Shown piece by piece: positions 8,267 to 16,200 of a stretch of DNA of 64,000 nucleotides (its first letter is position 1; every line of letters starts with the position of its first letter). Below the pieces are notes generated by a model. It saw nothing but the letters and a program-made list of their open reading frames with translations, was not told the origin of the DNA and ran no database searches. This DNA is from Cohnella terricola (GTDB lineage: Bacteria; Bacillota; Bacilli; Paenibacillales; Paenibacillaceae), in assembly GCF_007786475.1 (NCBI RefSeq), contig NZ_VNJJ01000002.1, positions 124,001 to 188,000 on the forward strand, read 5' to 3'. The translations under genes and the position numbers were made by a program.

Positions 8267-8638
8267 TCACTCCCAGTTCTCGCTGATCAGCTCCACGACC
8301 GTCTTGAACGACAGATTGATTTCTTTGGCCGATTCGACGAACGATTTAACCAGATCCCGGGTCAATTGTTCTTCGATGCGGCGCATTATCGTCTCGTCGA
8401 CATAAATGACACTCCCGAGCGTACTGCTCGTTCGAACGAAGCCTTCATCCTCCATCAGCTTAAAGGCTTTCTGCACCGTGTTCGGATTAATGCTAAGCTG
8501 AGCGGCGATCTCGCGCCTTGAAGGCAGCTTGTCTCCGGACACCGCTCTGCGCAGCAGAATTTGCCGTTTCACGTACAAGACCGCCTGCAAATATACGGGG
8601 TCCTTGTGATTCAGCTTTAGTTCGTAGAAATTCAACAC
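8267..8638 (-). CDS. GntR family regulator, YtrA subfamily
   Basis: A 123-residue regulator. The winged helix-turn-helix covers about residues 12-80: YLQAVLYVKRQILLRRAVSG, the recognition region SRREIAAQLSINPNTVQKAF, and the wing EGFVRTSSTLGSVIYV. The tail after it is only about 40 residues, which is the short dimerisation tail of the YtrA subfamily, regulators that head ABC exporter operons. A palindrome overlapping its own promoter indicates autorepression, and a matching palindrome lies just downstream of the gene. Confidence 0.92.
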   Translation of the reverse strand: MLNFYELKLNHKDPVYLQAVLYVKRQILLRRAVSGDKLPSRREIAAQLSINPNTVQKAFKLMEDEGFVRTSSTLGSVIYVDETIMRRIEEQLTRDLVKSFVESAKEINLSFKTVVELISENWE

Positions 8639-8660
8639 GCGCTTCTCACCTGCCTATCCT

Positions 8661-8697
8661 CCATTGTATTATGTCAGTAATACAATGGTAATGTCAA
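8661..8697 (-). promoter_or_regulatory. Promoter and operator of the GntR-ABC operon
   Basis: On the minus strand, -35 TTGACA (8692-8697) and -10 CATAAT (8668-8673) are 18 bases apart. A perfect inverted repeat, arms CCATTGTATTA (8661-8671) and TAATACAATGG (8678-8688) with a 6-base spacer, covers the -10 and most of the spacer. This is the expected repressor geometry and lies 23 bases before the start codon. Confidence 0.8.
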
Positions 8698-8764
8698 TCC
8701 TGCTTATAACATTGAAAAACGCGATCAGCCTGTTCGCTGTCGCGTTTGATAAAGATCCAACCGA

Positions 8765-11700
8765 TTAAGATTTGTTCACCGTGAACGAAATCGTTGTTCC
8801 CTGTCCCTGTATGCTTTGAATATGAAGGCCCTGCCCGTACCGGCGCTTTAATCGAAGATCCGTATTCAGAAGACCGACTCCGGAATAACCGGCTGAGGTT
8901 CTGCTTTGCAATCGTTCCAGCGTTGTATGGTCCATCCCGACGCCGTCGTCCTCGACCGAGATCTCTGCGTGCGTCTCTCCATTCCGGATGCGGATCAGCA
9001 GTTTGCCTCCACGGGCGCGCTTCATAATGCCGTGAAGGACGGCATTCTCGACCAGAGGTTGAATCGTCAGCAACGGTATTCTCAGGTCCCGGCAATCGTC
9101 GAGCTCCCATTCCACGTTTAACCTGTCTTCGTAGCGCTCCTTCTCTATGAAAAGATACGAGCGAACGATGCTTAATTCCTCCTCGATGGGGACCGGCTCG
9201 TCGATATTTCGAGGTCTGAACTTGTCCCTCAGCAAATGGCCGAACGTCTCGAGCAGCTTGCGCATCCGCTCCGTATCGATCTCGCTCAGCGCGGCAACCG
9301 AATTCAGCGTGTTGAATAGGAAATGCGGCTGAATTTGGGCCTGAAGCCACGATGCCTCCATTCGCAGCCGCTCGCGCGCGGATTGTCTGACATCGGTTAA
9401 CGCTTTAACCCGCGATCTCATCTCCAGCGGATCAACCGGCTTCGCGACATAATCGTTGGCGCCGGAGAGAAATCCGTTCTCAATATCCTTCGGCAGGCTT
9501 CTTGCCGTCAGGAGGAGAATCGGAAGCTCGGCGATCGTGAACCGTTGACGAATCGTGCGCGACAGCTCGTATCCCGACATTCTCGGCATCATAACATCCG
9601 AAATGACCAAATCCCATTCTTTCTCATCCAATACGTCCAATGCTTGATATCCGCTTGTGACCGTCGTGATCTCATAATGTTCCTGCCCAAGAATCGTTTC
9701 GAGCACTTTCAGGTTCACCGGGTCGTCGTCGACGACCAGTATTCTCGGCCGATCCTCGTAGCTCCCAGACTGCCGCTCTGAATCCCTATCGGACGGGACG
9801 GCTGGAGCGACGGCTGAAGCGACCTCCGCGAAAGCGAACGAAGCCAAGTCCAGCTCGTCTTCTCCTGGGATAACGGCAGAATCGGACAGTTGAAGCGTAA
9901 AGGAAAATTCTGAACCTTGACCGGGAACGGAGCTGGCATGCAACGTGCCTCCATGCAGCTCCGCCAATTGCTTGCTAATGCTCAGCCCTAATCCGAACCC
10001 TCCCTCGACCATCGTCTGGCCGGCATCATGCTGCTCATAAGGCTCGAAAATACGCCGCATCGTTTCCTCGTCCATCCCGATGCCCGTATCCGCAACCGTA
10101 ATTAGCGCCCTGCCATCCTGTACGCGGCCGCTTATCGATACTTCTCCGTCGCCGGTGTACTTCAGCGCGTTGTGAAGCAGATTAAAAACGATCTGGATGA
10201 CCCTGTTTTCATCGGCGATCACTTGCGGGAACTGATCGGGAATGCGATTCAATAGATGAACCCGCTTGCCTTCCGTCATGAATTGGAGCATGTCGATTAC
10301 GCCGGTGGCGACGGCATGCACCGAGAAAGGCCGGAAGTGCAGCCGAGGAGTTCCTTCCCTTAGACTCATCGAATCGAGTAAATCGTTCAACATCAGCGAC
10401 ATCCGCCGTCCGACGGACAGTACGGTCTCCAAATCCTTGACGCTGCTGACTTGCAACGAAGACCGCTCTCTCTCCAGAACGGCTTGAGACATGTTGAGAA
10501 CGCCATGCAGCGGATTTCTCAGTTCGTGGGACGTATTAGCCAAAAACTCGTCCTTCAGCTTATCCGCTCTACGCAGCTTCTCCGAGAGTTTCTTCGATTC
10601 CTCGAGCGCTTGAAAATATCGTCTGAACCAGACGGACGCGAAACAAGTCGTCGATAGGATAAGGTCAAACGGATAGTATACGACTTTAATCCCCGTAAAC
10701 ATGAGCAAAAACCACCAAACGAGATGGCTTGAGAACGCGATCAGGGACATAAGCAATAACACGTTGTCCTTGATATTCTTCATCGACTCGCGGAGCAATG
10801 ATCCCCCGGCAGATAGAATAGATAGGGCAACGCACGCCGTATATAAAGATTGGATCGTCACGAGAGGCTTGGCTGGCAGCGCGAGCGCCAGCAATCCGGC
10901 GACTGCGCAGAAGATTGCGAATGCCTGAACGGGCTTGCGCCAGGAAACCGGAAGTTGCAATCTGACGCATTGGATCAAAGAATAGGCAATGACGGCCATG
11001 GAGAGGTGGACCAATTTGAAGCCCCACTCGTAACCGATCGGAAACCAGACATGAATAAGCTTGTCATCGCTTCCTAGCTGAAACATCAGCATAGCGCCGA
11101 CGAGCAGCAGAAAGAAGTAAAGCAATCTGACATCCCGGTTTCCGATGAAAAATAATATGAGCGCATATGCGCCATGCATCAAGAAAACGACGGCTACCAT
11201 CAGTTGCATGTTTATCGACAACTGCGTCTGCTTGGCAATCGCTTTCTCCGTCCCGAACTTCATCGAACGGACGATTCCGCTTTCCCTTGGATCTTTGTAG
11301 TTGGCCGCTTGGACAACGACCTCGATGATGCCGCTGCTGCCGGAATGAAAAGAAGCGGTGTACGGAACGTTGCCCGCGGCATACTCGTCCTCTGCCGCTC
11401 CCGGCTGCCCCGAAGAGGCCAGCAAGCTGCCGTTCACGTACAAAGCGGACGAGCTGCGAACGCTCGGAACGCGTATGCTGTATAGGTGGTCCTTCTCCGG
11501 ATTAACGAGAATGCGCAGCCGATACGTGCCGTAACCGTAAGGCTCGCGACTTTCCGGATTCAGGTGCGCGTTCCAGCTTCCCGGAACATGAATGTAATCG
11601 GGAACGCTTGCGGCGGGTTCCGTTCGGTTCGCTCCTTCAATCAGCCAAGCATACGGGTAAAACTCCCATTGACCATCTAGCGTCAAGGGACTACCCGCTT

Positions 11701-11866
11701 CGGCGTTCCAATCTCGCAAATCCAACTGTCCGTTAACCGCATGCGGTTGATCCGCGCCGTTAAACGCTGTAATCCAAAGAATGCGCGAGCCTATCAATAT
11801 AAGGACGAACAGGGAGAAACCAACGGCGAGTTTCCGTCTTTCCATCTTAAAATAGGTTCTTAACAA
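8765..11866 (-). CDS. Hybrid sensor kinase: 7TM-DISM, HisKA-ATPase, receiver, second YesM-type kinase
   Basis: A 1033-residue membrane signalling protein. In order: a first membrane segment (about 12-32), an extracytoplasmic jelly-roll region (WEFYPYAWLI to YGTYRLRILV), seven membrane helices (about 215-415), HisKA with His in FLANTSHELRNPLHGV (about 447), an ATPase with DTGIGMDEETMRRIFEPYEQ and GFGLGLSISKQLA, a receiver domain (RILVVDDDPVNLKV, phospho-Asp in DLVISDVMMP, about 705-825), and a second kinase of His_kinase type with QPHFLFNTLNS (about 847) and its own ATPase (LVENAVLHG, GVGLLNTDLRLKRRYG). The TTG start at 11866 has AAGGAG ten bases upstream. Two different kinase modules around one receiver imply an internal relay. 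It is divergent from a MATE exporter gene. Confidence 0.9.
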   Translation of the reverse strand: MLRTYFKMERRKLAVGFSLFVLILIGSRILWITAFNGADQPHAVNGQLDLRDWNAEAGSPLTLDGQWEFYPYAWLIEGANRTEPAASVPDYIHVPGSWNAHLNPESREPYGYGTYRLRILVNPEKDHLYSIRVPSVRSSSALYVNGSLLASSGQPGAAEDEYAAGNVPYTASFHSGSSGIIEVVVQAANYKDPRESGIVRSMKFGTEKAIAKQTQLSINMQLMVAVVFLMHGAYALILFFIGNRDVRLLYFFLLLVGAMLMFQLGSDDKLIHVWFPIGYEWGFKLVHLSMAVIAYSLIQCVRLQLPVSWRKPVQAFAIFCAVAGLLALALPAKPLVTIQSLYTACVALSILSAGGSLLRESMKNIKDNVLLLMSLIAFSSHLVWWFLLMFTGIKVVYYPFDLILSTTCFASVWFRRYFQALEESKKLSEKLRRADKLKDEFLANTSHELRNPLHGVLNMSQAVLERERSSLQVSSVKDLETVLSVGRRMSLMLNDLLDSMSLREGTPRLHFRPFSVHAVATGVIDMLQFMTEGKRVHLLNRIPDQFPQVIADENRVIQIVFNLLHNALKYTGDGEVSISGRVQDGRALITVADTGIGMDEETMRRIFEPYEQHDAGQTMVEGGFGLGLSISKQLAELHGGTLHASSVPGQGSEFSFTLQLSDSAVIPGEDELDLASFAFAEVASAVAPAVPSDRDSERQSGSYEDRPRILVVDDDPVNLKVLETILGQEHYEITTVTSGYQALDVLDEKEWDLVISDVMMPRMSGYELSRTIRQRFTIAELPILLLTARSLPKDIENGFLSGANDYVAKPVDPLEMRSRVKALTDVRQSARERLRMEASWLQAQIQPHFLFNTLNSVAALSEIDTERMRKLLETFGHLLRDKFRPRNIDEPVPIEEELSIVRSYLFIEKERYEDRLNVEWELDDCRDLRIPLLTIQPLVENAVLHGIMKRARGGKLLIRIRNGETHAEISVEDDGVGMDHTTLERLQSRTSAGYSGVGLLNTDLRLKRRYGQGLHIQSIQGQGTTISFTVNKS

Positions 11867-11981
11867 AACAACTAGACTCCTTAAATCGCCTGTATCATAG
11901 GCAAATCGATTGTTAAAAATCCTTGGATATGGAAAGTATACCCTAACTAATCAGCCCCGTTCAATCGCATAGACGAAAGCT

Positions 11982-12010
11982 TTTACAGACTTTGAGGATT
12001 GGAGTAGAAT
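11982..12010 (+). promoter_or_regulatory. Promoter of the MATE gene
   Basis: -35 TTTACA (11982-11987) and -10 TAGAAT (12005-12010) are exactly 17 bases apart and lie about 45 bases before the first possible start codon of the MATE gene. Confidence 0.6.
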
Positions 12011-12055
12011 ACAGGTAGTCTTTCATGTCAGACAAAGAAAAGCAGTGATGATCCA

Positions 12056-13450
12056 TTGAGCCAGACAAGCGCAGCCATACGAAACAAAGCGGAATTCCTG
12101 CTCGGCAAATACTTCACGGGGAATTCTATGGATTACAAGCAATTATTCGGAATCACGATACCGATTTTTGTCGATACCGCCTTCATCGTGCTGATGAGCA
12201 TCCTGAATACTGCAATGATCAGCTCTTCCGGCGTTGCCGCGATCAGCGCCGTTAGCACCGTGGATACGCTGAATTTTTTCATTATCAGCATATTTATCGC
12301 CGTGGCGACCGGAGGAACCGTTATTGTCGCGCAATATAAGGGAAGCGGCAATCCCGGCATGGTGCGCCGCGCCGCAGCCCAAGCGATAACGGCTGTAACC
12401 GGATTCGCTCTCCTCATCAGCATTGTCGTCATTATCTTTCATGCCCAGACGTTAGGCCTGCTGTTCGGCAATGCCGAGGCCGACGTGTTCGACAAAGCGA
12501 CGCTGTACTTGATCGGGAGCTGCATCTCGCTTCCTTTCCTCGCGGTTGAGCAGTCCGTCGCCGGTGTTCTTCGAGGCGTATCCGAAACGAAGGCCAGCCT
12601 CTATCTTTCCGTCATTATGAATCTCGCTTATATGGTTTTGAACTTCGTTTTCATTAAAGGTTTCGATATGGGAATCATCGGCCTGTCCATCTCGCTCATT
12701 ATCGCGCGCGGCATCGGAGCGATCGCTTCGTTCATCTACTTGCTCAGATACAACCATACGCTTCAATTTAAGATGAGAAAGCTATTTCAACTCGACGCAA
12801 GCATTCTGAAGAAAATGATGTTCATCGGACTGCCGTTCGCAGCCGAGCAAATGTTCTTTAACGGCGGCAAATTATTGACGCAAACCTTTATCGTCAAATT
12901 CGGCACGATCGCCATGACGGCCAACGCGATCGGCGGTTCGATCGCGATGTTCTTGCAGATTGGCGGCAGCACGCTAAGCATCGCGATCGTGACTGTCGTA
13001 GGGCAGTGTATCGGAAGAAAAGACGTACAGGATGCCAGGAAGTTTATCAAATCATTCCTATGGTTGTCCTTTATCCTATTTACTTTGTTGACCTTACTCA
13101 GCTTGCCTCTCTTTCCGCTGCTCATGAAATTGTACGCCGCGCCGACCGAGGCAGTGCCTACCATCTATTGGCTCTTTTTGCTAATGGCCGTTTCTCAGCC
13201 TATTCTATGGGCATTCAGCTTCATCACGCCCGCGGCGTTGCGCGCGGCCGGGGACTCGAAGTTCACGTCCATCGCTTCCTTGCTTACGATGTGGCTTTTC
13301 CGTATTAGTCTGGGTTATATTCTAGGCATCGTTCTTGGGTACGGGGTCATGGGGATATGGGTGGCCATGATTGCCGAGTGGGGCGTACGGGGATTGATCT
13401 TCGGCTTGCGATTAAGAGGAGATAAGTGGTATAAGCATAAGCTCGTGTAA
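12056..13450 (+). CDS. MATE family efflux transporter
   Basis: A 464-residue transporter with twelve predicted membrane helices and the internal two-fold repeat of the MATE family: N-half PIFVDTAFIVLMSILNTAMI and ATGGTVIVAQYKGSGN, C-half GLPFAAEQMFFNGGKLLTQ and TVVGQCIGRKD. MATE proteins export cationic drugs or metabolites using Na+ or H+ gradients. The start is a TTG at 12056 without a strong ribosome site; an ATG at 12128 preceded by GGGGA is the alternative. I kept the longer form because the residues before that ATG (LLGKYFTGNS) look like part of the fold. It is divergent from the hybrid kinase, which might control it (inference). Confidence 0.88.
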   Translation: MSQTSAAIRNKAEFLLGKYFTGNSMDYKQLFGITIPIFVDTAFIVLMSILNTAMISSSGVAAISAVSTVDTLNFFIISIFIAVATGGTVIVAQYKGSGNPGMVRRAAAQAITAVTGFALLISIVVIIFHAQTLGLLFGNAEADVFDKATLYLIGSCISLPFLAVEQSVAGVLRGVSETKASLYLSVIMNLAYMVLNFVFIKGFDMGIIGLSISLIIARGIGAIASFIYLLRYNHTLQFKMRKLFQLDASILKKMMFIGLPFAAEQMFFNGGKLLTQTFIVKFGTIAMTANAIGGSIAMFLQIGGSTLSIAIVTVVGQCIGRKDVQDARKFIKSFLWLSFILFTLLTLLSLPLFPLLMKLYAAPTEAVPTIYWLFLLMAVSQPILWAFSFITPAALRAAGDSKFTSIASLLTMWLFRISLGYILGIVLGYGVMGIWVAMIAEWGVRGLIFGLRLRGDKWYKHKLV

Positions 13451-13486
13451 GTCGCTGCCATTGTTTCAGATTTATTAATCTATCGT

Positions 13487-13588
13487 AAAGGGACATTCTC
13501 CTCTTGCCCGGGAATGTCCCTTCGCGTTCCATCCATTCAAACGGGACTGTCCTTTCGGGTCCCTTACGGTACCAATCAGGACAGTCCC
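13487..13588. terminator. Two hairpins between convergent genes
   Basis: First hairpin: arms AAGGGACATTC (13488-13498) and GAATGTCCCTT (13512-13522). Second: arms GGGACTGTCC (13543-13552) and GGACAGTCCC (13579-13588) with a longer loop. They lie between the end of the MATE gene and the end of the convergent polyol-phosphate dehydrogenase gene. Neither has a long U tract, so they are probable but imperfect bidirectional terminators. Confidence 0.55.
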
Positions 13589-13600
13589 TGGAATGCCGGA

Positions 13601-14713
13601 CTATTCGCCGAGCCGCTCGCTTACAAGCTCGCACAACTTTCGGCCGGCCGGAGTCGTTCCCCACAGCCCTTCAAGCTTCGCTTGAAGCTCGGCCGCGGAT
13701 TGCCCCTCGCCGTCCGCCGTCCGAACGAGCTTCGCCAAAAACTTCGCGCCCTCGCCGATATCGACCCCGTGTTCTTGCAGCTTGATTAAAGGCCATGCGA
13801 ACCGTTCATTCAAATCGAGCTTGGCCCACAAGTTTCTCGCCACCGTGTCCAACTCTCTCGGTATCCCGGAATTGCTTAACCGACTCTTGTATTTGCTTCT
13901 CCACTCTTGCAGCTCGGAAGAGTCGCAGTCGTATTCGAGCTTGAGCATCTCTTGAAGCAAAGCCATGTAAGGCTCGATCATCCGGTTGATGTCGTCGCTT
14001 CGCGCTGCCTCGAACAAATACGTTTTGCCCTCCCCCTTAGCTAGGAAGGAAATAGCGTCGGCATACGTATTGAGCAGCAGCCGTTTTCTGGCGAAGTCTC
14101 GTTCGATCCGAGCGACCGATGGGATGAGGGTGATACCTGTCTGCGGCGCTTCGTTGGCGTCGACCGAGCATTCGTGGAACGTTTCGGCTACTACATTCGT
14201 GCCTTCCGGCCAGTTCGCCGTGCAAATGCGGTCGACGATCGTATCCGGAACGGCTATCCGCCGCAAGCGGGCGCTTTGCTCCTCGCTTGCGGCCGCCTCG
14301 ACCAGCAAGCTTCTGAACAAGCTCCCAACGTTCTCGATGTTTTCGCAGCAAATAACCATCCGATTTTCCCCGTCCAGCTCGCCCCATGTTTCCGCCAGCG
14401 CCCGGGCAACGTGAACGAGATTTTCCCGGCGTACCGACGTCGTCACCACATTTGCACTTTTCAAATACTCCGCTACTCTGTCCCTGTCGGCAACCGGGGA
14501 GAGCGCCTCCCGGATTCGGATTTCCCGTTCCCCATCCCCGCTCTGGTCGTCCGACAGCTTCAGCCTGTACCCGCCCTCGCGGTTCAACTCGCGGTTCAGT
14601 TCCTCGTTCGTGTCAAGCACAACGACTTCGTATCCGCTCTCGAACAGAAGAGGGACCACCATTCCGCGTCCAAGCGCTCCCGCGCCGAAATGCACGATCG
14701 TTTTCAAATTCAT
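13601..14713 (-). CDS. Mannitol-1-phosphate 5-dehydrogenase-like protein
   Basis: A 370-residue NAD-dependent polyol dehydrogenase of the long-chain mannitol dehydrogenase family. The N-terminus MNLKTIVHFGAGALGRGMVV is the dinucleotide-binding loop typical of MtlD (family consensus FGAGNIGRG), and the C-terminal half carries LLLNTYADAISFLAKG, close to the family KLxxxNxxHxxxxYLG helix, although the His is replaced by Asp here. I chose the ATG at 14713 because AAAGGG lies upstream and the MtlD motif starts there; the open frame runs on to 14875 through the neighbouring gene. As last gene of the polyol operon it probably oxidises or reduces a phosphorylated polyol. Confidence 0.75.
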   Translation of the reverse strand: MNLKTIVHFGAGALGRGMVVPLLFESGYEVVVLDTNEELNRELNREGGYRLKLSDDQSGDGEREIRIREALSPVADRDRVAEYLKSANVVTTSVRRENLVHVARALAETWGELDGENRMVICCENIENVGSLFRSLLVEAAASEEQSARLRRIAVPDTIVDRICTANWPEGTNVVAETFHECSVDANEAPQTGITLIPSVARIERDFARKRLLLNTYADAISFLAKGEGKTYLFEAARSDDINRMIEPYMALLQEMLKLEYDCDSSELQEWRSKYKSRLSNSGIPRELDTVARNLWAKLDLNERFAWPLIKLQEHGVDIGEGAKFLAKLVRTADGEGQSAAELQAKLEGLWGTTPAGRKLCELVSERLGE

Positions 14714-14745
14714 TCCGCTCGCCCTTTCCGTTTCGACAAAGGTCG

Positions 14746-15306
14746 TTATTTGTTGCTCCATATGGCGGGAGCTCCATTCTCCTCTACGATCCGCACGGAG
14801 AACCCTTCCTTCGCCAACAAATCGTAATCGTATCCGGCATCGGCGAGCCAGCATGCCCCTACAACGAGCGGGCAATCACCGATGTTCACAATCCGGTGGG
14901 CGGCATGCCCGGGAATATAATGCAAGGAACCCGGTTCAATTCTCACCGTGCTCGCCTGCCTTCGTTCGTCCATCGTCACCAGCACGCCTTTGCCCGAAAT
15001 TCCCCAATAATATTCGGCCCTATTGCGTATTTCGTGAAAATGTCCTTTCGTCATGAAATATTCCCGACCGACCTTACCCGGAGTAACCGTACTTGTGCCG
15101 AACAACAACCCGCCTTCCGCGCTCCCGCAAGAGTTGTGCAACTGCACTTCGTACACGATTTGCTCAGGATCCATGGAACGGTACGCAGTATCGTCCATGA
15201 ACAAGCCCGGCAAATCTTTAAGCCTCCGAACCGATCCGGCGACATTCTCGCCCCGCAAACGGCCGTTGTCCGAAACGAAAGCTCCGGAAGAAATAATCAT
15301 AAGCAC
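14746..15306 (-). CDS. Cupin-type glucose-6-phosphate isomerase-like protein (1)
   Basis: A 186-residue single-domain cupin. The metal site is visible as MTKGHFHEIRNRAEYYWGIS, with two His and a following Glu, and a second motif SLHYIPGHAAHRIVN. This HxH-E-H arrangement is that of the archaeal-type phosphoglucose isomerases, iron- or manganese-dependent enzymes that interconvert aldose and ketose phosphates. It is adjacent to a second, larger cupin of the same type, so the pair may be two isomerases or an isomerase with a non-catalytic partner. Its stop lies 32 bases before the chosen start of the next gene. Confidence 0.75.
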   Translation of the reverse strand: MLMIISSGAFVSDNGRLRGENVAGSVRRLKDLPGLFMDDTAYRSMDPEQIVYEVQLHNSCGSAEGGLLFGTSTVTPGKVGREYFMTKGHFHEIRNRAEYYWGISGKGVLVTMDERRQASTVRIEPGSLHYIPGHAAHRIVNIGDCPLVVGACWLADAGYDYDLLAKEGFSVRIVEENGAPAIWSNK

Positions 15307-15324
15307 TGCACCTGCCTTACTGGA

Positions 15325-16119
15325 TTACGGAGCGAAGGCGATCCATTCCTTCCCTTTTATGCCCGGCTTGGACACGAATCGGAACAAATCCGGATCGTCT
15401 TCGAACTGCTCGTAAATCGGCTTGTTTTTCCGGATACCCAGGCGCGAATAATCACCCGGCTCTTTCACGATAAGCTCGGAAAGGCGATAGTTTTCGTTCC
15501 GCACCCACCGGATATCCCCATTGTCTTCGACAACCGGATACCAGGCAAGTCCTTTGTGCGCTTTGACGTCGTCGTATTCGAATCCGTATTCCCTGTCGCA
15601 CCACGCTCCGAAAGTTAACGCCTGATTCGGATCCGCACTGATTGTCGCATGAGCCCAGAACGGCGGAACAACAACGACGTCGCCTGCTTTGGCAAGGACG
15701 GCGAAGCATCTTCCGGGATCATCCTCGGCTTTTTCCTGCATATAAATATAGGCTTTGCCTGACCAGATTTCATAGATTTCCGGAGGCGACCAGCCGCTAT
15801 GCTCCGATACGCGATGGATATGACCCTGGCTGCGGACCGGCTCGTCCCCGATTCGGCCGGACGCGTAAGTGACGATACCGAACAGAAGCATGCGCTCTTC
15901 CAGCACGCTCCGATGCCGCTCCTTCGCCACGTCCATCGCGATCGAGTAGACGACTTCGGGGCCGTCGGAATCTGGATTTCGCAGACTTCCGCGGATTTGG
16001 TCCAACGTCCGCCGTTCCGGAGCCGGACCGTATACGCCATCTCCATATTTGAATCCGAGCGGATTCTGTTCAATTTCTACATCCAGTCCCGGATAATAAA
16101 CCGATGCACGTTCGCTCAT
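15325..16119 (-). CDS. Cupin-type glucose-6-phosphate isomerase-like protein (2)
   Basis: A 264-residue cupin. The core is RSQGHIHRVSEHSGWSPPEI followed by YEIWSGKAYIYMQE, which supplies the HxH and Glu ligands, and VVVVPPFWAHATISADP gives the last His. It also has extra N-terminal and C-terminal segments absent from the first cupin. The same family assignment (archaeal-type phosphoglucose isomerase superfamily) is the best reading; a sugar rather than sugar-phosphate isomerase is possible. It lies 18 bases upstream of the smaller cupin and about 80 bases after the sugar kinase gene. Confidence 0.7.
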   Translation of the reverse strand: MSERASVYYPGLDVEIEQNPLGFKYGDGVYGPAPERRTLDQIRGSLRNPDSDGPEVVYSIAMDVAKERHRSVLEERMLLFGIVTYASGRIGDEPVRSQGHIHRVSEHSGWSPPEIYEIWSGKAYIYMQEKAEDDPGRCFAVLAKAGDVVVVPPFWAHATISADPNQALTFGAWCDREYGFEYDDVKAHKGLAWYPVVEDNGDIRWVRNENYRLSELIVKEPGDYSRLGIRKNKPIYEQFEDDPDLFRFVSKPGIKGKEWIAFAP

Positions 16120-16200
16120 GATGCTTTTCTCCCTCCGTTCCGGTTCAATCGGTTACCTATGCGCATTGTTCTCTCTACTCCTCTTCTGTCTGCAAGCTTT

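Noticed and set aside
8694..9350. 218-codon frame overlapping the hybrid kinase C-terminus
   Set aside because: Arg/Gly-rich shadow of the kinase ATPase domain in another frame of the same strand; no recognisable fold.
14386..15618. 410-codon plus-strand frame opposite the cupin and dehydrogenase genes
   Set aside because: Pro/Arg-rich antisense frame crossing three genes with clear motifs on the minus strand.
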